Source of the DNA: DASXSB01 sp036506275
GTDB taxonomy: Bacteria > Methylomirabilota > Methylomirabilia > Rokubacteriales > CSP1-6
Direction of reading: 5' to 3'
DNA: 7,217 bases
Assembly (NCBI GenBank): GCA_036506275.1
Contig: DASXSB010000114.1
Coordinates: 1-7,217, forward strand
The notes below the pieces were generated by a model. It saw only the letters and a program-made list of their open reading frames with translations. It did no database searches and was not told the DNA's origin. The translations under genes were made by a program, and so were the position numbers. Shown piece after piece: positions 1 to 5,500 of this stretch (position 1 is its first letter; each line of letters starts with the position of its first letter).

Positions 1-272
1 AAGACGAACGAGTGCCACGTCCCGTAGCGCAGCGTGAGCAGCAGGAGGAAGAGGGCAGCGAGGCCGATGGCGAGGCGGACCGTCTGGCGCCATGCGTGAT
101 CGCTCTCGGAAAGGCAAAGCCGGCGGCGGCCGGGCTCGGCAACGTCTTCGCGACGGCCGGCGACCAGAAAGGCGACGATGACGCCCAGCGCCGGGATGAC
201 GATGTAGCGAAGGGCGGCGATGCTCAGGCTATCAGAAGCGACGACGACCTCCGCCCGGCGCGGGGGGGGCAC
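1..272 (-). CDS. Partial polytopic membrane protein, N-terminal 90 residues
   Basis: The reading frame runs from a GTG at 272 down to base 1 without a stop and continues outside the window. It opens after an in-frame TAG just upstream of the GTG, and no other ATG, GTG or TTG occurs in frame, so the GTG is the only ordinary start. The 90 visible residues show a short basic N-terminus (PPPRRAE), a hydrophobic helix at about residues 18-38 (LRYIVIPALGVIVAFLVAG), an Arg-rich loop at 40-66 that should be cytoplasmic, and a second helix at about 67-81. The second helix runs into RYGTWHSFV at the window edge. This pattern, with helix 2 leading to the outside, fits the beginning of another GT-C-like or YfhO-like membrane protein, as do the neighbours, but no diagnostic motif is visible. 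It is transcribed divergently from the gene at 300, with only 27 bp between the two starts. Confidence 0.6.
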   Translation of the reverse strand, partial: MPPPRRAEVVVASDSLSIAALRYIVIPALGVIVAFLVAGRREDVAEPGRRRLCLSESDHAWRQTVRLAIGLAALFLLLLTLRYGTWHSFV

Positions 273-279
273 CGGGGGT

Positions 280-288
280 TGCTATAAT
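280..288 (+). promoter_or_regulatory. Extended -10 promoter for the gene at 300
   Basis: TG (280-281), one base, then a perfect TATAAT hexamer at 283-288 form an extended -10 element, conspicuous in this very GC-rich DNA. No TTGACA-like -35 lies at the right distance, as expected for extended -10 promoters. Transcription should begin near 295, about five bases before the TTG at 300, so the mRNA would be almost leaderless. The element resembles the one at 2005-2013 in both sequence and placement. Confidence 0.6.
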
Positions 289-289
289 C
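284..289 (-). promoter_or_regulatory. Possible back-to-back -10 for the divergent minus-strand gene
   Basis: On the minus strand the same bases read GATTAT, which keeps the key A at position 2 and T at position 6 of a -10 hexamer. A start of transcription about seven bases on, near 277, would lie about five bases before the GTG at 272, mirroring the plus-strand arrangement. It lacks the TGn extension and has no clear -35. It is called mainly because some promoter must sit in this 27-bp gap or within the neighbouring gene. Confidence 0.3.
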
Positions 290-299
290 ATCGGACGTC

Positions 300-1973
300 T
301 TGCGTCGCGTACCGTACGTGGTCCTCGCCGGGTATCTCGCGCTCTTCGCGCTCGCGCTTCCAGTGTTTCCCTACTGGGGCCCGGTCTCCACCGTCGACGA
401 GCAGTTGCAATACTATCAGGCCGCACGGAATTTCGATCACTACGGCTTCACCACCACCGCCCTCCTTCCGGATCTCTCCACCGGCTCCTCGCCGCGCCAG
501 CACCCGTTGCTCTACAACCACCAGCCGCCAGGCCCGCAGCTCCTCCTCGGCGTTCTCATGCGGGCGGCGGGCGAGCGCTATCGTCTGCTGCGGGTGGCGC
601 TGGCGGTGCTGTTCGTGGCGGGGATGCTCGCGTATTTCCGGTTCGGCGTCCGGCTCGAGGCCCGCGGCTTCCGGGGCGCCTCGCTCGGAGTCCTTTTCCT
701 CACGCCCTCGGGCGTGTTCCACATGATCGATCATCCCGCGTACGCGGCGGTGCCGCTCGTCGCCTTCGTGCCGCTGCTCGCCCTCGAGGAAGGGCGCGTG
801 CGCGCGTGGCGTATCGGCCTCGCCGCTCTTGTCGTCTTCCTCGGCGCCAATTACCTGATCTACGGCCCCCTCATCATGATCCTGACGTTCTGGACGGTGG
901 GCACCTTGCTGGGGGCGCTCGACCTTCGAAAGCGCCACCTCGCGCTGCTGCTGGCGTGCGCGGCCCTGGCGGCGGCGCTGCATCTTCTCCAGACCGTGAT
1001 CGTGCTGGGCCCGTCCGCGTTCGCGGAGGAGCTCACGCTCACCCTCGGGAACCGGATGTTCGGTCGGCCACCGCGCGCCGAGCTCCAGGCTTACTACGAT
1101 CGTCTCGGCCTTCTCCTCTACGGCGACCACGTCTTCTCGCTGCGACGGTTCCTGCGCTCCGTCGCCGCCTCCTTGTGGGGCGGACGCTACCTGCCGCTCG
1201 CGCTCGGCTTCCTGGTCGTCGTGATCACGGCGCTCGTCGCCTACCGCCGGCGCCGCCGCGCGGGCGACGCCACCGCGGTCGAGGATGCCACCGAGCGGAC
1301 AGCGAAGCTGCTCGTCGCCGTCGGGATCGCGATCCTCACGCCGTCGGTGCTCTTTCCCGCCTTCGCCACCGACTACGGCCTGCGTGGGCACGAGCTGCTC
1401 CTCGGCGTCCTCGCCCTTCCCACCCTCGCCGCCATCCAGGCTCACGCCCATCGCGCCCCGCGCCGTTTCGGTCGTCTTTACCTTCGCGCGCTGCTCGCCG
1501 TCACCGTGTTCTGGGTGGTCGGGGTTCAGGTCTACTCCTCGGCGCGCCTGGTCTGGAACGTTGCACGGTGGATCCGGCAGCCGGCCCTCGAGACCGATGT
1601 CGCGCGTATGGCGAGCACGCTCGCGGGACGCGTGGTGATGACCAACGTCGACCCCACCGTGGTGGGCTTCTTCACGCGCGAGATCGCCTTCGGCGGCTGT
1701 CACGACAGCGCGCTGCCGCCAGGCGGGTCGCCGGATCCATCGCGCTGCCTGCTCCGCTTCATCAAGGGGTGGCCATCGACGGTGACCATGCCCCCCACCG
1801 CCTACGTCTGGGTCGGCGTCGGCAACACGTTCTGCGAGGGGCGCCGCCACTGCGCGGCGCCGCGCGATCTCGATGGACGTTTCACGCCGCTCCTGCGTGG
1901 CACCGAGCTCTTCGTCTACGACCTCACGGTGCCGAAGGCGCCCGTCGCGCGAGTCGCCCCGCCCCCGTCGTGA
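300..1973 (+). CDS. GT-C-fold membrane glycosyltransferase-like protein
   Basis: This is a 557-residue polytopic membrane protein with about ten hydrophobic helices, the first at residues 7-24. The first external loop holds D33-E34 in VDEQLQYYQAARN, followed by HPLLYNHQPPGPQLLL at 68-83. An acidic pair after helix 1 and an (N)H-x-PPG stretch near helix 2 are typical of GT-C (PMT_2/ArnT-like) enzymes, which transfer a sugar from a polyprenyl-phosphate donor on the outer face of the cytoplasmic membrane. D33 or E34 is the likely catalytic acid. Further helices span about 97-412. The last 120 residues are soluble, probably external, and contain C467, C483, C512 and C518. The frame opens after a TAA at 285-287. 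I chose the TTG at 300 (MRRVPY, basic before the helix) because it follows the promoter closely, but GTG at 318 is possible. Donor and acceptor are unknown. The gene ends 49 bp before the next start. Confidence 0.75.
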   Translation: MRRVPYVVLAGYLALFALALPVFPYWGPVSTVDEQLQYYQAARNFDHYGFTTTALLPDLSTGSSPRQHPLLYNHQPPGPQLLLGVLMRAAGERYRLLRVALAVLFVAGMLAYFRFGVRLEARGFRGASLGVLFLTPSGVFHMIDHPAYAAVPLVAFVPLLALEEGRVRAWRIGLAALVVFLGANYLIYGPLIMILTFWTVGTLLGALDLRKRHLALLLACAALAAALHLLQTVIVLGPSAFAEELTLTLGNRMFGRPPRAELQAYYDRLGLLLYGDHVFSLRRFLRSVAASLWGGRYLPLALGFLVVVITALVAYRRRRRAGDATAVEDATERTAKLLVAVGIAILTPSVLFPAFATDYGLRGHELLLGVLALPTLAAIQAHAHRAPRRFGRLYLRALLAVTVFWVVGVQVYSSARLVWNVARWIRQPALETDVARMASTLAGRVVMTNVDPTVVGFFTREIAFGGCHDSALPPGGSPDPSRCLLRFIKGWPSTVTMPPTAYVWVGVGNTFCEGRRHCAAPRDLDGRFTPLLRGTELFVYDLTVPKAPVARVAPPPS

Positions 1974-1981
1974 GGGGATTT

Positions 1982-1995
1982 GCGCGAACCCGCGC
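1982..1995. repeat. Small perfect inverted repeat upstream of the second promoter
   Basis: GCGCG-AACC-CGCGC is a perfect 5-bp dyad with a 4-base spacer, centred about 20 bp upstream of the -10 hexamer at 2008, where a -35 element would lie. It could be an operator half-site pair for a dimeric regulator. Short G/C palindromes are common by chance in DNA of this composition, so support is weak. Confidence 0.2.
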
Positions 1996-2004
1996 CGCGA
2001 AGGC

Positions 2005-2013
2005 TGCTACACT
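2005..2013 (+). promoter_or_regulatory. Extended -10 promoter for the three-gene operon
   Basis: TG (2005-2006), C, then TACACT (2008-2013) form an extended -10 with the same TGCTAnnnT pattern as the element at 280-288. Only nine bases separate the hexamer from the ATG at 2023, so transcription starting six to eight bases downstream would begin within about three bases of the start codon. No Shine-Dalgarno sequence is present in the gap. A leaderless mRNA is therefore the simplest reading. Confidence 0.6.
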
Positions 2014-2022
2014 CGGCCGGGT

Positions 2023-2529
2023 ATGGCGGGCGTCGTGCTGGCCGCCCTCGTGTTCGCGACAGGCGTCGCCTCCCACCTCGTGTTCTCGCACGTGCGCCCG
2101 TCGCGAAAGCCGGAGCGCGTGCTCGTGTCCTTCATGGCGGCGGCCGCGATCGTGTACCCGGCGCTGTTCCTCGCCGGCCCGCCCCTCGCGCCGCGGGCGG
2201 TGCCACCGGCCGCCGATTTTCTGACCGGGCTCGCCGCCCTCGGCTTCCTGGCCCTCGGCTACGTCGAGTTCTGGTCGCTCATCGAGCGCAGCTTCTCGCT
2301 CCGCATCGTGATCGACACCGCCGCCGCCCCCGCTCCCCTCGCCGCCGACGACATCGCCTCCGCCTACGGCGGCGGTCGTGGCCTCGGCTGGATGATGGAG
2401 AAGCGCCTCGAGGATCTCGTTGGTTCCGGCATGCTCACCGTGAACGTCGGCCGTCATTCCCTGAGCGGTCGGGGGCGCAGCGTGGCGCGCGTTTTTCGCG
2501 CGCTGCGAAGCGTGTTGGGGATCCGATGA
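2023..2529 (+). CDS. Small three-helix membrane protein with C-terminal winged-helix-like domain (copy 1)
   Basis: This 168-residue protein has no cysteines. Hydrophobic helices lie at about 2-22, 34-52 and 65-83. The loop after helix 1 is basic (VRPSRKPER), so by the positive-inside rule the N-terminus is outside and the C-terminal half is cytoplasmic. That half (about 88-168) reads like a winged helix: a helix after AADDIASAY, a probable recognition helix MMEKRLEDLVGSGMLTV, a wing region VGRHSLSGRGRS, and a basic terminal helix RVFRALRSVLGIR. I do not recognise a named family. The next gene encodes a related protein with the same plan. The frame extends upstream of 2023, but the ATG there is chosen because hydrophobic coding begins at it and the extended -10 lies just upstream. 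A TGA/ATG overlap couples it to the next gene. It could be a membrane-tethered regulator or a non-DNA-binding adaptor. Confidence 0.75.
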   Translation: MAGVVLAALVFATGVASHLVFSHVRPSRKPERVLVSFMAAAAIVYPALFLAGPPLAPRAVPPAADFLTGLAALGFLALGYVEFWSLIERSFSLRIVIDTAAAPAPLAADDIASAYGGGRGLGWMMEKRLEDLVGSGMLTVNVGRHSLSGRGRSVARVFRALRSVLGIR

Positions 2530-3023
2530 CTCTCGCGGCCGGATACGGGGCGGCCGCCGCCATCGTCTTCGTCGCCCTCGCCCTCGCTCACAGCCATCTC
2601 GTGCTGCGTCGCCCCGCGCCCGTGCCGCACCTCATCGCCCTCTGGCTCGTGGTGGGCGCGCTCACCGCCGCCGCCGTTGCCGTCGTCGCCGCCGGCCCCG
2701 GGCTCGTCCTCGCCGTCACGAACACGGCCGTCTACCTGTTGCTGGGCGAGATCTATCTCTTCGTCTACGCGGTGGCGGTGGGGTCGCTGTCGGTTCAGGT
2801 CCTCGTGAGCATCCTCGAGCTCGAGCCTTCCCCGGATGCGTTCGCACGCACGCTCGCCCGCCACTCACCGGAAGCGTTCTTCACGATCCGTCTGAAGAGT
2901 CTGACCGAGCAAGGGCTCCTCCACGAGGAGCGCGGTCGCTATCGGATCACCGAGCGCGGACGGCGCTGGGCGCGCGTGGGAGTGGCGCTCAAGAAGGTCC
3001 TCGCCGTCGGCACGGGGGGATGA
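2526..3023 (+). CDS. Small three-helix membrane protein with C-terminal winged-helix-like domain (copy 2)
   Basis: This 165-residue, cysteine-free protein has the same architecture as its upstream neighbour. Helices lie at about 7-25, 35-58 and 61-83, a short RR-containing loop follows helix 1 (N-out, C-in), and an 80-residue cytoplasmic tail follows helix 3. Both proteins share SHLV at the end of helix 1, an S-(F/L)-S-hydrophobic segment just after helix 3 (SFSLRIVI here compared with SLSVQVLV), and a winged-helix-like core. Here the core has a putative recognition helix FFTIRLKSLTEQGLL at 118-132 and a wing with the common R-Y-R-I-T-x-x-G-R pattern at 138-146. The C-terminal helix is basic. 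Start and end overlap the neighbouring genes by four bases (ATGA) on each side. A GGGGA at 2517-2521 is a weak ribosome site, so translation is probably coupled. It is most likely a diverged tandem duplicate. DNA binding is plausible but unproven. Confidence 0.75.
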   Translation: MTLAAGYGAAAAIVFVALALAHSHLVLRRPAPVPHLIALWLVVGALTAAAVAVVAAGPGLVLAVTNTAVYLLLGEIYLFVYAVAVGSLSVQVLVSILELEPSPDAFARTLARHSPEAFFTIRLKSLTEQGLLHEERGRYRITERGRRWARVGVALKKVLAVGTGG

Positions 3024-5500
3024 CGCGGTCGCCCGCGCGGCACCTGCCCGCGCTCCTGCTCTTCGCCGCCGTCGCCCTCTACCTGTTCCGCCTCCCGCTC
3101 TTCGCCGGCTACCGGTTCATCGGCAACGCCGACCGCTGGAATCACTACCTCTCGTTCGCGAAGTTCCACACCGACAACCTCGCGCGCGGACACTTCGCGG
3201 CGTGGAGCGAATATCTCTTCTCCGGCTTCGACACCCTCGCGCTCCCGTTCAGCTTCTTCTCCCCGCTCTTCGCGCTCCCCCCCTTGCTCGGCACCGGCGA
3301 CGTGGTGGCCGTTTTCGGCTACGTGTCGCCGGTCATCCTCGCCGCCACCCTGACCGTTACGTATTTCGTCCTCTACGACGTGGCGGGCGATCGTCTCGCC
3401 GCCACCGCGGGCGCCCTCACCTACGGTCTGTCTATCTGGTCGCTCCTGAAGCTCACGCAGAACGACAACAGCTATCTGGCGGTGGCGGTCACCCCCGTCC
3501 TCTTCGCGCTGATCCGGACGAGCCGTCCCGGCAACGTGGGCCGGCGCATCGCGGTCGTGACGACGCTCATCTGGATCTGCATCTACTGGTCGTTCCTCCA
3601 GTACTTCTCGTACGTGGCGATCTTGCTCGCCGCCTACGCCGCCTACCGCGCCCTGCGCGGCGAGCGCGCGCCCGCCCTCGTCACCGGTGCTTCGTTCGTT
3701 CTCGCGATCGTGCTCGGCCTTCCTCGCCTCCGGAGCCTCGCCGAGGCCGTGCGCGCCTCCAGCCGCAGCACGGGCGGTGTCGTGGAGTTCGTGGCGCCCG
3801 AGCTTTTCCTCCGATACCTCGACGGCAACATCTTCGGACGCAGCTACCGCGAGGCCCTGGAAGCGAAGGGCATGAACCTCTCCGAGGGCAACCTGCTCTT
3901 CGCGAGCATCTTCGCCTCGCTGCTGCTCATCGTGATGCTGGTTCGGGGGCGCTACACGGCGACCGTCACGACGCCCACCGGCGACACCCGGCTCGTGCGC
4001 TATGACTTCTTCGCCGGCTTCGTCGTGGTCGTCTTCCTGGTCATCCACTTCCCGACCTGGTACGGCGTGTTCGTGAAGCTCTACGGCGGTCTCTCCTTCC
4101 TGCACACCCGCTTCGCGCTCGCCGCGTTGCTTCCCATCGCCGTCCTCACCACCGTCGGGCTCGTGCGGCCGCTCGAATGGCGCCTGACCTCACGCCGCGC
4201 CCTGGTGGTGGCCGTGCTCGCCGCCGGTGTCCTTTCCCTGCACGCGCTCGATTTCGACGCGCTGGCCTCGCTCGCGTTCCGGGCCCTGCATCGGGCGCCG
4301 CGCACCTTCGTGCGGTGCTGCCGCCTGGAGAACCCGATCGTGGCCGCCGAGGCCTTGCGCGTGGTGGTCGTCGCCTCCGCCTTCGTGCTGCTCCTTCTGG
4401 CGCAGCGGGCGCTGGGCTGGCTCCATCGTGGCACGTTCAGGACGGTGGTGGCGATCGTGATCGTGGGCGAGTCGCTGCTCTTCGCCGACTACTACCTCTC
4501 GGGGCCGCACACGCGCACGTACCGAATGCCGTTCGAGCGCTTCGACGCCGTATTGGCCGCCTCCGATCAGTTCCTACCGCCCACCGTGTCCCAGCTGGCC
4601 AAGCTCCACGGGCGCTTGCGTAACGACACCTTCCGGTCGGTGGTGATCTGCCCGCGGGAGACGATCCCGATCGACTGCAGCAGTGCCATCGGGATGATGT
4701 GGCGCATCCGCCTAGTGGACGGCTACCTGAGCGGGATCTCACGCCGATATCTGGCGCTGCCGTGGCCGGAGGCGGACGTCGAGATCCGCGCCATCCGCTT
4801 CTCGCACGATCCGGGCGACGCCGGGCCCGACAGGACGCACCCGGTCTCGTGGCGGCTGCTCTCGCTGCTGAACGTGCGCAACGCGATCGTGGTCACGCCC
4901 GCCTTCTTCATGAACCGTCACTTCGATCCCGAAGACGCGACCATCATCGACAACCCGTCCCCGTTCATCTATCCGCGTGCCTATTTCGCGCGTGAGGCGC
5001 GTTCGGTGACCGCGGCGGAGGCGACGGCCGTCATGCGCCGGGAGTTCTCGCCCTGCCGTCCCGGCCCCGGCTGCCTCACCGTGCTCTCCGCCAAGCTTCC
5101 CCTCGACTACGTCGAGGGTCCGGTCGGGAGCGAAGCCCTCGATAGCGACGGCGCCATCGAGCTCACCGCGGACGGGGATCGTTGGGACGTCGCGTTTCCC
5201 GCTTCGTCACGGCCGCGGCTGCTCGTGATCAACGAGGCGTACGATCGGCGCTGGACGGCGGAGGCGGACGGGCGCGCGCTCGCGATCTATCCGACGAACG
5301 TGATGATGCGCGGGGTGCTGGTGCCGGCTGGTGTCTCGCGCGTGGTGCTGCGCTACCGTTCCGTCGTCGGCGATACCGTCCGCTATCTGGCGATCGCGCT
5401 GCCGCTGCTGGCGGCGGCGGCGGCCGCGGTAGGGATCAGGCGGCGGCGCGCGGCTCGACGTCAGGGCGCCGGCGCCGATCCGTCGCGAGCCACGCCATGA
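3020..5500 (+). CDS. YfhO-like polytopic membrane protein (putative lipid-linked sugar transferase)
   Basis: This 826-residue protein has about 13 helices between residues 11 and 492, a large external domain at about 493-785, a final helix at 786-806 and an Arg-rich cytoplasmic tail. Features shared with the YfhO-type family are the acidic loop after helix 1 (GNADRWNHYLSF, D38, then a W/LFSGFDTLALPFSFFSP stretch), LLNVRNAIVV at 616-625, an NPSPFIYPRAYF segment at 645-656, and the terminal beta module with EAYDRRWTAEADGR at 739-752 and RGVLVPAGVSRVVLRYRS at 764-781. The length is typical of the family. In Bacillus and Listeria, YfhO glycosylates teichoic acids from polyprenyl-phosphate sugars, but in this organism the acceptor is unknown. 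Cysteine pairs C544/C553 and C679/C685 lie in the external domain. Translation probably depends on coupling through the ATGA overlap, because the six Gs directly abutting the ATG are too close to act as a ribosome site. The last 65 bp overlap the convergent gene. Confidence 0.75.
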   Translation: MTRSPARHLPALLLFAAVALYLFRLPLFAGYRFIGNADRWNHYLSFAKFHTDNLARGHFAAWSEYLFSGFDTLALPFSFFSPLFALPPLLGTGDVVAVFGYVSPVILAATLTVTYFVLYDVAGDRLAATAGALTYGLSIWSLLKLTQNDNSYLAVAVTPVLFALIRTSRPGNVGRRIAVVTTLIWICIYWSFLQYFSYVAILLAAYAAYRALRGERAPALVTGASFVLAIVLGLPRLRSLAEAVRASSRSTGGVVEFVAPELFLRYLDGNIFGRSYREALEAKGMNLSEGNLLFASIFASLLLIVMLVRGRYTATVTTPTGDTRLVRYDFFAGFVVVVFLVIHFPTWYGVFVKLYGGLSFLHTRFALAALLPIAVLTTVGLVRPLEWRLTSRRALVVAVLAAGVLSLHALDFDALASLAFRALHRAPRTFVRCCRLENPIVAAEALRVVVVASAFVLLLLAQRALGWLHRGTFRTVVAIVIVGESLLFADYYLSGPHTRTYRMPFERFDAVLAASDQFLPPTVSQLAKLHGRLRNDTFRSVVICPRETIPIDCSSAIGMMWRIRLVDGYLSGISRRYLALPWPEADVEIRAIRFSHDPGDAGPDRTHPVSWRLLSLLNVRNAIVVTPAFFMNRHFDPEDATIIDNPSPFIYPRAYFAREARSVTAAEATAVMRREFSPCRPGPGCLTVLSAKLPLDYVEGPVGSEALDSDGAIELTADGDRWDVAFPASSRPRLLVINEAYDRRWTAEADGRALAIYPTNVMMRGVLVPAGVSRVVLRYRSVVGDTVRYLAIALPLLAAAAAAVGIRRRRAARRQGAGADPSRATP
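5436..5500. other. 65-bp tail-to-tail overlap of two convergent genes
   Basis: The TGA of the plus-strand YfhO-like gene ends at 5500, while the minus-strand gene reads on to its stop at 5436-5438. The shared bases therefore encode the Arg/Ala-rich cytoplasmic tails of both proteins in opposite directions. There is no intergenic space, and I see no hairpin-plus-T-run terminator for either transcript. The mRNAs are likely to be complementary at their 3' ends or to extend into each other. Confidence 0.75.

Noticed and set aside
262..279. Runs of eight and five Gs near the divergent start (262-269 and 274-278)
   Set aside because: The eight-G run lies within the Pro codons of the minus-strand gene and fits its composition. 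Two runs are too few for a quadruplex call, although such runs are places where a sequencing indel could alter the GTG start.
12..287. Plus-strand open frame of 91 codons at the left edge
   Set aside because: It is hydrophilic and low in complexity, and lies opposite a minus-strand frame with two clear membrane helices. It also runs into the promoter region.
288..1850. Long minus-strand open frame of 520 codons lying antisense to the gene at 300
   Set aside because: The translation is a monotonous Arg/Glu/Gly/His-rich hydrophilic string with no domain pattern. It is the expected antisense shadow of a GC-rich membrane-protein gene whose plus-strand reading has clear helices and motifs.
1962..1980. 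Possible terminator hairpin after the gene at 300 (CCCC, 7-8 base loop, GGGG, then ATTT)
   Set aside because: The stem is only four base pairs, overlaps the stop codon and is followed by just three Ts, too little to call an intrinsic terminator.
806..2224. Plus-strand open frame of 472 codons overlapping the gene at 300 and the next gene
   Set aside because: Its product is an Arg/Pro/Ala-rich low-complexity sequence spanning two better-supported genes. This is typical of an out-of-frame reading in high-GC DNA.
2939..4105. Minus-strand open frame of 388 codons opposite the YfhO-like gene
   Set aside because: Its product is Glu/Arg/Gly/Asp-rich with no recognisable fold and lies wholly antisense to a strongly supported membrane protein.
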